A stretch of 64,000 nucleotides of DNA from Cryobacterium ruanii (GTDB lineage: Bacteria > Actinomycetota > Actinomycetes > Actinomycetales > Microbacteriaceae), in assembly GCF_004404055.1 (NCBI RefSeq), contig NZ_SOHK01000007.1:289588-353587 (forward strand), given 5' to 3'. The notes beneath the pieces are model-generated. The model saw nothing but the letters and a program-made list of their open reading frames with translations. It ran no database searches and had not been told where the DNA came from. Below are positions 40,197 through 50,462 of this stretch, piece after piece (position 1 is the stretch's first letter; each line of letters starts with the position of its first letter). The position numbers and the translations under genes are program-made.

Positions 40197-42448
40197 CCGT
40201 CGCTGACCCGGTAGACGTCGTAGACGGCATCAATGCGGCGCACGGCGTTCAGCACGCGGTCGAGGTGAGTGGTGTCCCCCATCTCGAAGATGAAACGGCT
40301 GAGCGCCAGGCGGTCGCTCGAGGTGTTGACGGTGGCGGAGAGGATGTTCACGTGGTGCTCGGACAATACGCGGGTGACGTCCGAGAGCAGTCCGGAACGG
40401 TCGAGGGCTTCGATTTGAATGTGTACCAGGAACAGGCTCTTGGACGTGGGCGCCCACTCGACCTCGATCATGCGCTCGGGCTCCTTGAGCAGGGACTGCA
40501 CGTTGTGGCACGCCGCCTGGTGTACCGAGACGCCAGCACCGCGAGTGACGAAGCCGACGATTTTGTCACCGGGCACCGGGGTGCAGCAACGGGCGAGCTT
40601 GACCAGAATGTCGGGAGCGCCGCGAACGAGTACGCCGGAGTCGCCGTTGCGGGTGGTTTGCGGTCGACCGCGCGCGGCGACCGGAAAGTCGATGCTGTCG
40701 TTGTCTTCGATGCTCTGCACCGACGAGACGACCTTTTCGAGCACGGACTGGGTGGAGACGTGCCCCTCTCCGACGGCAGCGTAGAGAGCCGACACATCTT
40801 CGTACTTGAGTTGGGCAGCGACCTCCGCGAAGGAGTCCTGGTTCATTAGTTTCTGCAGCGGAAGGTTCTGCTTGCGCATAGCCCGCGCGATCGCGTCGCG
40901 GCCCTGCTCGATGGCTTCGTCGCGGCGTTCCTTGGTGAACCACTGTCGAATCTTGTTGCGCGCCCGTGGGCTCTTGACGAAGTTCAGCCAGTCCTTGCTC
41001 GGCCCGGAATCAGGGTTCTTGGAAGTGAACACCTCGACGACGTCGCCGGTGATGAGCTCGCTCTCCAGCGTAACCAGTCGGCCGTTGACCTTGGCCCCCA
41101 TGGTGCGGTGGCCCACCTCGGTGTGCACAGCGTAGGCGAAGTCGACCGGGGTGGCGCCGGAGGGCAGGCCGATGACACGGCCTTTCGGCGTGAAGACGTA
41201 AACCTCTTTGGCGCCGATCTCGTAGCGCAACGAGTCGAGGAACTCGCCGGGGTCGGCCGTCTCGGCCTGCCAGTCCGAAATATGGGCGAGCCACGCCATG
41301 TCGGTGTCGCTCTGCGGACCGGGGCCGCCGGCACTCTTGCCGTTGACGTGTTCCTTGTATTTCCAGTGGGCAGCAACGCCGAATTCGGCGCGCTGGTGCA
41401 TTTCGGTCGTGCGAATCTGAATTTCTACGGCGCGGCCACTTGGGCCCAGCACCGTCGTGTGCAGGGACTGGTACAGGTTGAACTTGGGAGTGGCGATGTA
41501 GTCCTTGAACCGGCCGGGCAGCGGTGTCCACCGGGCGTGGATGGAACCAAGCACGGCGTAGCAGTCCCGCACGGAGTTCACGAGAACGCGAATGCCGACG
41601 AGGTCGTAGATCTCGTCGAACTCCCGGCCACGCACGACCATTTTCTGGTATATCGAGTAGTACTGCTTAGGGCGCCCGGCGACCTTGCCGCGAATCCGCG
41701 CCGATTTCAGGTCATCGTTGATGGTGTCGATGACCTGCTGCACGAATTCCTCGCGCTGCGGCGTGCGCTGCCTGACCAGGCTTTCGATCTCGGCGTAGAG
41801 CTTGGGATAGAGCACGGCAAACGAGAGGTCTTCGAGTTCCCACTTGATCGTCTGGATTCCGAGGCGGTGCGCGAGGGGCGCGTAGATCTCCAGGGTCTCG
41901 GTGGCCTTGCGCACGGCGGACGCATTGGGTACGAATCCCCAAGTGCGAGCGTTGTGCAGCCGGTCGGCGAGTTTGATAATAAGCACGCGAATGTCCTTGG
42001 ACATCGCGACGATCATCTTGCGCACGGTCTCGGCCTGGGTCGAATCGCCGTATTTCACCTTGTCGAGCTTGGTGACCCCGTCGACGAGCATCGCGATTTC
42101 ATCGCCGAAGTCAGCGCGCAGGGCGTCCAGGGTGTAATCGGTGTCTTCGACGGTGTCGTGGAGCAGCGCGGCTGCTATGGTCTTGGTGCCGATGCCGAGG
42201 TCGGCTAGTATCTGCGCAACGGCGACGGGATGGGTGATGTACGGCTCACCGCTGCGACGAAGCTGTCCGTCATGGGCTCGCTCGGCGGCGGTGTACGCAC
42301 GTTCGATGATCGACAGGTCCACCTTGGGGTGGTTCATTCGCACGGTTTTAATCAAGCGGTCGACGGCCCCTGCGGGCTGGGCACGGGAGAAGATCCGGGG
42401 CACCAGACGGCGCAGCGACGCCGGGGAAGGGGCCGTCGTATCCGTCAT
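40193..42448 (-). CDS. rel: Bifunctional (p)ppGpp synthetase/hydrolase Rel
   Basis: The 751-residue stringent-response enzyme. HD hydrolase domain (ALLHDTVEDTDYTLDAL), synthetase domain (EFDEIYDLVGIRVLV, PGRFKDYIATPKFNLYQSLH), TGS domain (EVYVFTPKGRVIGLPSGATP), zinc-finger region (LVKLARCCTPVPGD) and ACT domain at the end (LFLVHIQIEALDRSGLLSDVT). The RxKD-type motif RFKD and the intact HDTVED indicate both synthesis and hydrolysis. Unlike Mycobacterium, apt is not found between rel and secF. Confidence 0.96.
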   Translation of the reverse strand: MTDTTAPSPASLRRLVPRIFSRAQPAGAVDRLIKTVRMNHPKVDLSIIERAYTAAERAHDGQLRRSGEPYITHPVAVAQILADLGIGTKTIAAALLHDTVEDTDYTLDALRADFGDEIAMLVDGVTKLDKVKYGDSTQAETVRKMIVAMSKDIRVLIIKLADRLHNARTWGFVPNASAVRKATETLEIYAPLAHRLGIQTIKWELEDLSFAVLYPKLYAEIESLVRQRTPQREEFVQQVIDTINDDLKSARIRGKVAGRPKQYYSIYQKMVVRGREFDEIYDLVGIRVLVNSVRDCYAVLGSIHARWTPLPGRFKDYIATPKFNLYQSLHTTVLGPSGRAVEIQIRTTEMHQRAEFGVAAHWKYKEHVNGKSAGGPGPQSDTDMAWLAHISDWQAETADPGEFLDSLRYEIGAKEVYVFTPKGRVIGLPSGATPVDFAYAVHTEVGHRTMGAKVNGRLVTLESELITGDVVEVFTSKNPDSGPSKDWLNFVKSPRARNKIRQWFTKERRDEAIEQGRDAIARAMRKQNLPLQKLMNQDSFAEVAAQLKYEDVSALYAAVGEGHVSTQSVLEKVVSSVQSIEDNDSIDFPVAARGRPQTTRNGDSGVLVRGAPDILVKLARCCTPVPGDKIVGFVTRGAGVSVHQAACHNVQSLLKEPERMIEVEWAPTSKSLFLVHIQIEALDRSGLLSDVTRVLSEHHVNILSATVNTSSDRLALSRFIFEMGDTTHLDRVLNAVRRIDAVYDVYRVSDG

Positions 42449-42565
42449 GTTTTCACCTCGTACGTCACGCCCGGTGAAACACGCGGGCAGGTATGCGTAC
42501 TCCTAATTATGCCGGTTCGGGGCGACCTAACCGTACGCCCCCGGCGATCACAAGACGATCAGACG

Positions 42566-42601
42566 CAGAACCGGCCGGCCCGTGCGGGCCGACCGGTTCT
42601 G
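42566..42601 (-). terminator. Strong hairpin between secF and rel
   Basis: CAGAACCGG (42566-42574) pairs with CCGGTTCTG (42593-42601), with a nested CGGCCCG/CGGGCCG stem. It lies 19 nt beyond the secF stop on the minus strand. There is only a weak T-rich tail. It probably ends the ruv-yajC-secDF transcript before rel. Confidence 0.75.
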
Positions 42602-42619
42602 TCTTGCAGGATGCTGGGA

Positions 42620-43633
42620 CTAGGCCGTGACGCTCTCCGCAGTGGGGGCCGACGCCTTCGCACGTGCCGCGAGGGCTCTCTTATCGTGTTTGCGAATGGC
42701 ATCCTCGTTGTTTCGCAGCTGGGCGTAGAGCGGCGACGCAATGAAGATGGTCGAGTAGGTACCGACCAGAATTCCGATGAGGAGAGCCAGCGAGATATCG
42801 CGCAGCGTGCCGGCACCCAATACGAAAGCTCCGATGAACAAAATGGATGCGACGGGCAGAGCGGCGACGACCGAGGTGTTGATCGAACGCACGAGGGTCT
42901 GGTTCACGGCGAGGTTGACCGACTCGGAGAAGGTCCGGCTCGATCCTGACCCGTCAAAATTAGTGTTCTCACGAATCTTGTCGAAGACCACGACGGTGTC
43001 GTAAAGCGAGTAGCCGAGAATCGTCAGAAAACCGATAACGGCGGCGGGCGTAATTTCGAAGCCGGTGATTCCGTAGAATCCGGCGGTGATCACGAGGTCG
43101 TGCAGCAGGGCAACCATGGCTGCCACCGACATCTTCCAGGTGCGGAAGTAGATCGCCATGATGATGCCGGCGAGTACGAGGAACACGACGAGGGCGCGAA
43201 GCGCCTGCCCGGTGATGTCTTGCCCCCACGTAGCCCCGATGAACGAGGTGGCGACTTCGGTGACCGGAACGTCATAGGCGGCTGCGAGAGCGTCGCGCAC
43301 TCCTGTCGTCTCGGTCTCCGACAGCTGGTCGGTCTGCACGCGCACACCGTCAGAGCCGACAGTGGAGACCTTTGGAACGGCGTCGGGAACGACGCTCGCC
43401 ACGGCATCCGTTGCGATGCTCTCGGACTGGCTCGTGGCCTGCGAGACGACGAACTGGCTTCCGCCAGTGAACTCGATGCCGAAGACGAAGCCGCCGCGCA
43501 GCAGGAATGGGCCGACCAGGGCGATGAGGATCATACCGCCGGCGATCAGGTACCAGAGTTTACGGCGCCCGACGATGTTGAGCGAACGAGCGCCCGTATA
43601 GAGGTCATTTCCGAATTTCGAGAAGCTGGCCAT
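42620..43633 (-). CDS. secF: Protein translocase subunit SecF
   Basis: The 337-residue inner-membrane protein of the SecDF complex uses proton motive force to help export. First TM (LIAGGMILIALVGPFLL), periplasmic-type P4 domain starting GFVFGIEFTGGSQFVV, then five TM helices with GYSLYDTVVVFDKIRENT and a late segment ISLALLIGILVGTYSTIFIA. It overlaps the secD stop by 1 bp. Confidence 0.96.
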   Translation of the reverse strand: MASFSKFGNDLYTGARSLNIVGRRKLWYLIAGGMILIALVGPFLLRGGFVFGIEFTGGSQFVVSQATSQSESIATDAVASVVPDAVPKVSTVGSDGVRVQTDQLSETETTGVRDALAAAYDVPVTEVATSFIGATWGQDITGQALRALVVFLVLAGIIMAIYFRTWKMSVAAMVALLHDLVITAGFYGITGFEITPAAVIGFLTILGYSLYDTVVVFDKIRENTNFDGSGSSRTFSESVNLAVNQTLVRSINTSVVAALPVASILFIGAFVLGAGTLRDISLALLIGILVGTYSTIFIASPLYAQLRNNEDAIRKHDKRALAARAKASAPTAESVTA

Positions 43634-45357
43634 CAGGAATCCTTCCCGTCCGTCGATCGATCAGTGCTGGTGCCCACGAGCTCAGACGCCTTGCGCTCGG
43701 CGATGGTCTGTCGTTTGGCGGCCTCCTTGCTCGAGGAAGAGACCTTTGTCGGCGAGATGGACGCCGAGGGCTCAAAGCGAGCCCGACCACGGTACACGGC
43801 ACCAAGGGCGCGCGGATCGAGTCCGCTGAGTTTGTGGCCCTCGTTAAAGAATTTCGTCCTGGCTACGAGCTGCAGCATCGGGTGCGTGAACAGGCCGACC
43901 ACGAGGAGGTCGACGATCGTGGTGAGGCCGAGGGTCAGGGCGAAGCCCCGCACATTGCCGACCGCGAGCACGAACAGCACGGCGGCGGCGAGGAAATTGA
44001 CGACGTCGGATGCGACGATGGTGCGGAAGGCGCGCTTCCAGCCTGCTTCGACCGACGATTCCAGCCCGCGACCATCACGCAGTTCGTCGCGCACGCGTTC
44101 GAAGTAGACGATGAACGAGTCGGCGGTGATACCGATGGCCACGATCAAACCCGCCACTCCGGCCAGCGACAGGCGATAGCCCTCTCGCCAGGACAGGATG
44201 GTGATGAGCAGGTACGTGATCACCGCTGCCACACCGAGCGAGGCGACGGTGACGAGGCCAAGCAGTCGATATTGGGCGAGCGAGTACATAACGACGAGAA
44301 TGAGACCGATCAGGCCGGCGATGAGGCCGTTGAGCAGCTGAGTCTTGCCGAGCGTTGCCGAGATGGTGTCCTGGCTCTGCACCGTGAAGCTGATCGGAAG
44401 GGCACCGAATTTGAGCTGGTCGGCCAGGGCCTTGGACGTCTCCTGATCGAACGACCCGGTGATCTGCGGCTTGCCGTCGAGGATGGCAGCCTGCGTGGCC
44501 GGGGCAGAGATCACTTGCCCGTCGAGCACGATGGCGAACTGGTTCTGTACACCGGTGAGGTTGAACAGGCGTTGGGTGACATCGGCGAATTTCGCGGTTC
44601 CGTCGCTGTTGAAGACGATGTTGACGGCCCACTCGCCCGTTGTGGCTCCGTTCTGCGTGGTGCGCTGGCCGTTGGTCGCATTCGCGATCGTGGACCCGTC
44701 CACTTCGACCGGTCCGAGAATATATTTGACCGAGTCGTCGGCTTCGCAGGTGATGAGCGGATCATTGGCCGGTGCCACGTTTGTCGCATTGATTTTGCTG
44801 CAGTCAAAGGCGTCATACTCGGCCTGGAGTGCCGGGGTGACGTAGTTGAGGTCGCTCGCGTCGGTTGGTTCGACGGCCGGTGTGGTCGACAAGCTAGGAT
44901 CAACGGTGGCCTCGGGTACCGGCGTCGCGGTGCCGTCAGCACCGACGGTCTGGCCGGACGGCTGGCCCGCGACCAGAACGGCCCGAAACTCGAGTTTGGC
45001 TGACGACTTGATGCGTTCCAGCGTGGCGTCGTCGGGGGTACCGGGGATCGATACGACGATGTTCTGGCCACCCTGGGTGTTGATCTCCGACTCGGAAACG
45101 CCCGAGGAGTCAACGCGCTGGCGAATGATGCCCACCGCCTCGGAGAGCTGCTCCGACGTGACCGTCTGCCCGCTCTCGAGCTGCGGGGCAAGAATGATCT
45201 GCGTTCCGCCCTCGAGGTCGAGCGCCAGCTTCGGTGTCCACGAACCGTTCTGAGTGAGCACGCCAAAGGCGTTGAGGGCGATGAGGCCGACGATGAGCAC
45301 GCCCAGCCAGGTCAGGGAACGCCAGGCTTTTTTGGCCGGAGACGACGACTTAGCCAC
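43633..45357 (-). CDS. secD: Protein translocase subunit SecD
   Basis: The 574-residue partner of SecF. First TM (LTWLGVLIVGLIALNAFG), P1 domain with LALDLEGGTQIILAP and IIRQRVDSSGVSESEI, then QFAIVLDGQVISAPA before five TM helices (GLIGLILVVMYSLAQYRL, GLIVAIGITADSFIVYFERV). The P1 domain contains a long Ala/Thr/Pro-rich insert at about 130-240 with two cysteines, longer than in Gram-negative SecD. The C-terminal tail is charged. Confidence 0.96.
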   Translation of the reverse strand: MAKSSSPAKKAWRSLTWLGVLIVGLIALNAFGVLTQNGSWTPKLALDLEGGTQIILAPQLESGQTVTSEQLSEAVGIIRQRVDSSGVSESEINTQGGQNIVVSIPGTPDDATLERIKSSAKLEFRAVLVAGQPSGQTVGADGTATPVPEATVDPSLSTTPAVEPTDASDLNYVTPALQAEYDAFDCSKINATNVAPANDPLITCEADDSVKYILGPVEVDGSTIANATNGQRTTQNGATTGEWAVNIVFNSDGTAKFADVTQRLFNLTGVQNQFAIVLDGQVISAPATQAAILDGKPQITGSFDQETSKALADQLKFGALPISFTVQSQDTISATLGKTQLLNGLIAGLIGLILVVMYSLAQYRLLGLVTVASLGVAAVITYLLITILSWREGYRLSLAGVAGLIVAIGITADSFIVYFERVRDELRDGRGLESSVEAGWKRAFRTIVASDVVNFLAAAVLFVLAVGNVRGFALTLGLTTIVDLLVVGLFTHPMLQLVARTKFFNEGHKLSGLDPRALGAVYRGRARFEPSASISPTKVSSSSKEAAKRQTIAERKASELVGTSTDRSTDGKDS

Positions 45358-45379
45358 CTATGAACTCAGCTTTCTGTTG

Positions 45380-45405
45380 GCGCCCACGCCAGAATGCGTG
45401 GGCGC
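45380..45405 (-). other. Stem-loop between yajC and secD
   Basis: GCGCCCACGC (45380-45389) pairs with GCGTGGGCGC (45396-45405), a 10-bp stem with a 6-nt loop. No T-run follows on the minus strand. It could act as an attenuator or a processing/stability element setting yajC to secD stoichiometry. Confidence 0.5.
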
Positions 45406-45445
45406 GCCGCGTGATGCAGTACGAACGTTGGAGTGCGGAGCGAAA

Positions 45446-45832
45446 CTACGCGTCGCCCTTTTTCGGCTGTTCGGTGGTTTCCGTGTCGGAGTCGGCGACG
45501 CGCTGACCGAATTCAGGTTCAGTGAGCGGATCGACGTTATCGGAGTCGTCTTCGACGTCGTCGGCGGCGGCAACAGGCTCGACCACGCGGGCGATGGTCT
45601 GACGGTGAATTTCGACGATGACGCCGGGCGCGATCTGCAACTCGACCTTGTTGGCCTCTTCATCTATGGCGATGATTGTGCCGTACATTCCGAAGTTGGT
45701 CATCACGTCGGCGCCGGGAACCATGGTGGCCTGCAGTGCTTCCTGGTCTTTCTTGCGCTTGCGGCCGTTGCGGAACATGAAGAAGACGAGGACGGCCAGG
45801 ACGGCCAGCATGACGAGAGTGAGATTATCCAT
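45446..45832 (-). CDS. yajC: Preprotein translocase subunit YajC
   Basis: The 128-residue single-pass membrane protein has an N-terminal TM (LTLVMLAVLAVLVFFMF) and the family motif FRNGRKRKKDQEAL. A conserved beta-rich segment follows (PGADVMTNFGMYGTIIAIDE, VELQIAPGVIVEIHRQTIARVV) and an acidic tail. It precedes secD, 88 bp away, and follows ruvB by 119 bp. Confidence 0.94.
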   Translation of the reverse strand: MDNLTLVMLAVLAVLVFFMFRNGRKRKKDQEALQATMVPGADVMTNFGMYGTIIAIDEEANKVELQIAPGVIVEIHRQTIARVVEPVAAADDVEDDSDNVDPLTEPEFGQRVADSDTETTEQPKKGDA

Positions 45833-45951
45833 GGAGCGGTGAAACCTTCCGATTGCGGCGCGGGTGGCCGAAGTTTGCGAGTGGGGGCCCGGTCGACCTA
45901 CGAGTAAATCCCTGCGGATATATTCGGTGTAGACAGACGGACCAAATTGAA

Positions 45952-47016
45952 TTATAGGTCAAGAAGGGTCGCACTGCCGTGTGCAGTCAAGCCCGGTGGA
46001 GGGGCCAGACCGAAATGTCGCCAGGCTGCGCTGGTGGCAACCCGACCTCGCGGGGTACGCGTGAGGAAGCCTATCCGTACCAGGAACGGCTCAACGACCG
46101 CCTCCACCGTCTCGGACTCCTCGCCGACCGACACAGCCAGCGTGTTCAGGCCCACCGGCCCACCCCCGAAGCGGGTGAGGATGATCTTCATCACCTCGCG
46201 GTCGAGGCGATCAAGGCCGATCGCATCGACGTCATACAACTCGAGGGCAGCGTGCACTGCCGCGATGTCGGCCGCTCCCCCGTGCACGAGTGCATAGTCT
46301 CGAACCCGACGCAGCAGGCGGTTCGCGATCCGCGGTGTGCCCCGGCAACGTCCGGCGATCTCGGCGAGGGCATCCGCTTTGATCGGCAGGTCGATCAGCT
46401 GAGCGGCCCGGCCCAGAACCTGTTCGAGCTCACTCTCGGCGTAAAACTCGAGGTGTGCGGTGAAACCGAATCGGTCGCGCAGGGGATTGGGCAGCAGACC
46501 CGACCGGGTCGTGGCGCCGACCAGGGTGAACGGTGCCAGGTCGAGCGGAACCGAGGTAGCTCCGGCGCCCTTGCCCACCATAATGTCGATGCGAAAGTCC
46601 TCCATGGCGAGGTAGAGCATTTCTTCGGCAGACCGTGCCATGCGATGGATTTCGTCGATGAAGAGCACCTCGCCGGGCACGAGCGACGACAGTACGGCCG
46701 CGAGATCGCCGGCGTGTTGAATGGCCGGACCACTCGACATGCGCAACGGGCGGTTGCCCTCGTAGGCGACGATCATGGCCAGGGTGGTCTTGCCAAGTCC
46801 GGGTGGGCCCGCCAGGAGGATGTGGTCTGGCGTGCGATTCTGCATCGTCGCGGCGGTCAGCAGGAGTTGCAACTGACCGCGCACCTTTTTCTGGCCGACG
46901 AATTCAGCCAGGCTCGCCGGGCGCAGGGCGCCCTCGAAGGCCAGCTCGGATTCGCTCTCGAGCGAGGGGTTGGCGAGTTCGACGGCGGGGTGATCGATAC
47001 GGGGATCGGGGTTCAT
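45952..47016 (-). CDS. ruvB: Holliday junction DNA helicase RuvB
   Basis: The 354-residue AAA+ motor of branch migration. Walker [17 protein letters not shown], Walker [11 protein letters not shown], sensor 1 [20 protein letters not shown] and the C-terminal winged helix [18 protein letters not shown]. It overlaps ruvA by 4 bp in a ruvC-ruvA-ruvB operon. Confidence 0.97.
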   Translation of the reverse strand: MNPDPRIDHPAVELANPSLESESELAFEGALRPASLAEFVGQKKVRGQLQLLLTAATMQNRTPDHILLAGPPGLGKTTLAMIVAYEGNRPLRMSSGPAIQHAGDLAAVLSSLVPGEVLFIDEIHRMARSAEEMLYLAMEDFRIDIMVGKGAGATSVPLDLAPFTLVGATTRSGLLPNPLRDRFGFTAHLEFYAESELEQVLGRAAQLIDLPIKADALAEIAGRCRGTPRIANRLLRRVRDYALVHGGAADIAAVHAALELYDVDAIGLDRLDREVMKIILTRFGGGPVGLNTLAVSVGEESETVEAVVEPFLVRIGFLTRTPRGRVATSAAWRHFGLAPPPGLTAHGSATLLDL

Positions 47017-47696
47017 GAGCGACCTGATCCATTCGTCGTCGCGGCTGCAGCAGCAGCACCAGTGGCATGGTGGGCTGCCGGGCCCAGGCGTCCGAGGGCC
47101 AGCCGGAGGACGACCGCAACCGCCGGCGGCGCTGAATCGTCGCCGGCGGCGTCTGCTAATTCGGTGAGGGTGTCATCGACGGCTTCGGCCGCGACGCGCT
47201 CCGACCAGCCGAGGCCGATCAGTGCCGCCTGCACGCTCGCGGCGACGGTGGTGGTGGTGGTGGTGCCGGGCTGGCGCGTTGGTGTGCTTGCGGCCGTCAC
47301 GGCGAGCTTGCCGGCCAGTGAGAGCACGATGAGTTTCGCGGTCTTCGGCCCGATGCCGCTGACCTTCCGAAACGCGCCGTCGTCGTCACCGGCTATAGCC
47401 TGGGCGATCTGGTTGGGGGTGAGCACCGCGAGCACGCCGAGGGCCGACTTGGGGCCGACGCCGGTCACTCCGACGAGCAGTTCGAAGACCACGAGCTCAT
47501 CAGCGGTGGGAAAGCCGTAGAGGGTGAGCGAGTCTTCGCGCACGATGAGAGTTGTCACCAGCCGTGCTTCATCGTTGATGCGCACCCCGAGCGCGGTGGC
47601 CGGCGTCACCTGCACGGCGAGGCCGACTCCCCCGACCTCGATCACGACGGTTGAGCCCAGGGCGGACAAGACAAGGCCACGTACGGAAGAGATCAC
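47013..47696 (-). CDS. ruvA: Holliday junction DNA helicase subunit RuvA
   Basis: The 227-residue junction-binding protein. OB-fold domain I ([26 protein letters not shown]), helix-hairpin-helix domain II ([36 protein letters not shown]) and a RuvB-binding domain III ([20 protein letters not shown]). Domain II and III are joined by a run of six threonines encoded by a GGT/ACC triplet repeat. The C-terminus has an Ala/Thr-rich extension beyond domain III. Confidence 0.95.
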   Translation of the reverse strand: MISSVRGLVLSALGSTVVIEVGGVGLAVQVTPATALGVRINDEARLVTTLIVREDSLTLYGFPTADELVVFELLVGVTGVGPKSALGVLAVLTPNQIAQAIAGDDDGAFRKVSGIGPKTAKLIVLSLAGKLAVTAASTPTRQPGTTTTTTVAASVQAALIGLGWSERVAAEAVDDTLTELADAAGDDSAPPAVAVVLRLALGRLGPAAHHATGAAAAAATTNGSGRS

Positions 47697-48319
47697 CGCT
47701 TTAGACTACGGTGCACCACTGACAGTGCTGGCACCGACCCACGCTCAGCGGCGCGCCACGCTTTCTGGGCCGGGGTGAGTGCTCCGGGCGTGGCGGTGGC
47801 CGCTTTTACCGAGGCGACAGTCGGCAGAGTGCCCCCTGATGCCCCGGTGCGCCAGGCGTGGCAGATGGCGAGGGCGAGGGCATCCGCTGCGTCAGCCGGT
47901 TTGGGAATCTCGGTCAGCCCGAGGATTCGGGCGACCATGGTACCGACCTGTTTTTTGTCGGCGGCACCGTAACCGGTGATGGCGGCCTTGACCTCGCTCG
48001 GCGTGTGCAGGGTCACCGGCAGGCCGCGCTGCGCGGCGAGCAGCAGGGCGACACCGCTGATCTGCGCGGTGCCCATGACGGTGCGCACGTTGTGCTGGGC
48101 GAAGACCCGCTCAATGGCGATGAACTGCGGACGGTGACGGTCGAACATTTCTTCCAGCCCCTGGGACAACGAGAGTAGCCGTTGTTCCAAGGGCAGGTCG
48201 GTGGCACTCCGTAGCACGGTCACGTCGACGAGTCGGGCTGACCGGTTGCCCTCGACGTCGACCACTCCAACACCGCAGCGGGTGAGGCCCGGGTCGATGC
48301 CGAGAACTCGGACCGCCAT
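47693..48319 (-). CDS. ruvC: Crossover junction endodeoxyribonuclease RuvC
   Basis: The 208-residue resolvase has catalytic acidic residues in [36 protein letters not shown] and [20 protein letters not shown]-terminal Ala/Thr-rich extension of about 30 residues is longer than in E. coli RuvC. It overlaps ruvA by 4 bp. Confidence 0.96.
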   Translation of the reverse strand: MAVRVLGIDPGLTRCGVGVVDVEGNRSARLVDVTVLRSATDLPLEQRLLSLSQGLEEMFDRHRPQFIAIERVFAQHNVRTVMGTAQISGVALLLAAQRGLPVTLHTPSEVKAAITGYGAADKKQVGTMVARILGLTEIPKPADAADALALAICHAWRTGASGGTLPTVASVKAATATPGALTPAQKAWRAAERGSVPALSVVHRSLKR

Positions 48320-48323
48320 CGAA

Positions 48324-49088
48324 TTACTCGGACTCGCTCGCGAGAGCGGCCTGAACCTCGGCCGACAGGTCGTAGTTGGAGTAGACGTTCTGCACGTCGT
48401 CGAGGTCTTCGATCGCGTCGATCAGGTGGAACACCTTGCGGGCGGTTTCGGCGTCGACCTCGACCCTGAGGGACGGTATGAACGCGATATCAGCCGACTC
48501 GTAGTCGATGCCGGCGGTCTGCAGGGCGGTGCGGGTGGCGACGAGGTTGCTCACGTCGGAGTGGATCTCAAACGTGTCGCCCTCATCGATGACTTCTTCG
48601 GCACCGGCGTCGAGCACGGCGAGCATGATGTCGTCTTCGGTGATCGTCGGCAGGTGTTTGACCACGACGACGCCCTTGCGGTGAAAGTTGTAGGCGACAC
48701 TGCCCGGGTCAGCCATGGCTCCGCCGTTGCGGGCCATCGCGGTGCGCACCTCGGCCGCGGCGCGGTTCTTGTTGTCGGTGAGGCACTCGATCATGATGGC
48801 GACGCCGTGGGTGGCATAGCCCTCGTACATGATGGTCGTGTAGTCGACCTGCTCGCCCGACAGCCCGGCACCGCGCTTGACGGCCCGGTCGATGTTGTCG
48901 TTGGGCACCGAGGTCTTCTTGGCCTTCTGGATGGCGTCGACCAGGGTGGGGTTGCCAGAGAGGTCAGCGCCGCCGAGTCGGGCCGCGACCTCGATGTTCT
49001 TGATGAGCTTGGCGAACGCCTTGGCCCGCCGTGAGTCGGTGACCGCCTTCTGGTGTTTGGTGGTGGCCCATTTGGAATGCCCGGACAT
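48324..49088 (-). CDS. yebC: YebC/PmpR family protein
   Basis: The 254-residue protein is a member of a family known as transcriptional regulators and, for some members, as translation factors relieving ribosome stalling. Motifs: [59 protein letters not shown] and [16 protein letters not shown] chose ATG 49088 because GGAG lies 5 nt upstream and the family begins MSGHSKW. It is 4 bp from ruvC. Confidence 0.95.
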   Translation of the reverse strand: MSGHSKWATTKHQKAVTDSRRAKAFAKLIKNIEVAARLGGADLSGNPTLVDAIQKAKKTSVPNDNIDRAVKRGAGLSGEQVDYTTIMYEGYATHGVAIMIECLTDNKNRAAAEVRTAMARNGGAMADPGSVAYNFHRKGVVVVKHLPTITEDDIMLAVLDAGAEEVIDEGDTFEIHSDVSNLVATRTALQTAGIDYESADIAFIPSLRVEVDAETARKVFHLIDAIEDLDDVQNVYSNYDLSAEVQAALASESE

Positions 49089-49180
49089 ACGTCTCCCGTT
49101 GTTGTGCTCGATCAAGCCGTGTTCGATCAAGTTCTCAGTGATCGTTGCAAAGACAGTGCACGCGAAGGTGCCGCGCCAGT

Positions 49181-49735
49181 CTATCCCGGAGTGACTTCCA
49201 GCAGCTTGTGCAGCGTGTGCAGGTTGCGGGTGGTGGTCGTGTCGCGGTACTTGAGCTTGGCGCTCTTCTTACTGAAGGCACTCTTGATGCCGACGGCCTT
49301 GCGAACCTCCCAGTACAGCACACCGTGGCCGAGTTCGATGCGTTCGTCGGCGGCCTCGAGCTCCCTGGCGTGTCCGGCGAGTTCGCTGAGATGGCCGGTG
49401 TCGGAGGAGAACATGACGTAGGCATGCCAACCGTCATGGTCGGCGTTGAAGGGGTAGGCGCGCACGACTCGGTCGAGCGACTCCGCGTCGACGAGCACAA
49501 TCCAGGCCTCGTACTCGAACCGGGCGGTCAGGGCCGCTTCAATGCGGGCCTTGAGGGCGGCGGCATCCGCTTTGTCGACGAGGGGGCTGTCGATGCTGAA
49601 GATTACGTTGCCGCTCGCCAGCACAGTTTTGACGTCGGTGTAACCGAGGTCGTGAAAGGTGCCGACGAGGTCGGCCATGGCTATGGTGATGCCGTTGACG
49701 TTGATGCCGCGCAGAAGTGCTACATAACGGGTCAT
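49181..49735 (-). CDS. DUF1697 family protein
   Basis: The 184-residue cytoplasmic protein has the typical N-terminus [15 protein letters not shown] and [16 protein letters not shown], plus the C-terminal block [10 protein letters not shown]. Function of DUF1697 is unknown. Upstream in-frame sequence falls inside pdxT, so ATG 49735 is the likely start. It interrupts an otherwise common pdxT-yebC neighbourhood. Confidence 0.85.
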   Translation of the reverse strand: MTRYVALLRGINVNGITIAMADLVGTFHDLGYTDVKTVLASGNVIFSIDSPLVDKADAAALKARIEAALTARFEYEAWIVLVDAESLDRVVRAYPFNADHDGWHAYVMFSSDTGHLSELAGHARELEAADERIELGHGVLYWEVRKAVGIKSAFSKKSAKLKYRDTTTTRNLHTLHKLLEVTPG

Positions 49736-49806
49736 CGTTGACCGCCGGTTGTCTGAGTCATGTCTGAACCCTAGCCACACTCGCGCGCCCGGCACAATTG
49801 AGCGGC

Positions 49807-50451
49807 TTATCGCCGGACTGCGGCGGCCACCTTTTGCAGGAAATACCGGTGAAAACGATATTCGCCGGTGATTTCCGGGTGAAAAGAAGTTCCGAGCAGG
49901 TTGCCCTGCTCCACGGCAACGCACCGCCCGTCGTCGAGGGTGGCCAGCGCCGTGGCCCGCGGACCGACGGTCTCGACGACCGGAGCCCGGATGAAGACCG
50001 CGTGCACGGGCTGCTTGCCAAGCGCCGGAATGTCGAGATCGGTCTCAAACGAGGCCGTTTGGGAGCCGAACGCGTTGCGGCGCACAGCGATATCGAGCCC
50101 GCCGAGGCTCTGCTGCCCGGTAATGCCGTCAAGAACCGTGTCGGCGAGCATGATCAGGCCGGCGCAGGTGCCGTAGATCGGCAGCCCGCCCCGGATGGCC
50201 GCTCTGAGCGGCTCCGCGAGGCCGAACGTGCGGGCGAGTTTGTCCATGACGCTGGATTCGCCGCCCGGAATAACCAGACCGTCTAACGGTGCGAGTTCCT
50301 CCGAACGGCGCACCAGATCGACGCTCGCTCCGAGCTCGCGCAGCACCTGCGCGTGCTCACGAAAATCGCCCTGCAGCGCGAGCACCCCGACGCGCAGTCC
50401 TGCCGGGACAGCTGTTTCTGCCGGTCGGGCGCGCACGGAGAGAATCGTCAC
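49807..50451 (-). CDS. pdxT: Pyridoxal 5'-phosphate synthase glutaminase subunit PdxT
   Basis: The 214-residue class I amidotransferase feeds ammonia to PdxS for PLP synthesis. Motifs: GVLALQGDFREHAQVLREL, VIPGGESSVMDKLA, catalytic Cys in PIYGTCAGLIMLAD, and the His/Glu pair in SFHPEITGEYRFHRYF. The GTG start at 50451 leaves a 19-residue leader before the conserved domain; an internal GTG at 50436 is an alternative. It lies 11 bp from pdxS. Confidence 0.94.
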   Translation of the reverse strand: MTILSVRARPAETAVPAGLRVGVLALQGDFREHAQVLRELGASVDLVRRSEELAPLDGLVIPGGESSVMDKLARTFGLAEPLRAAIRGGLPIYGTCAGLIMLADTVLDGITGQQSLGGLDIAVRRNAFGSQTASFETDLDIPALGKQPVHAVFIRAPVVETVGPRATALATLDDGRCVAVEQGNLLGTSFHPEITGEYRFHRYFLQKVAAAVRR

Positions 50452-50462
50452 GAACGGATGCG

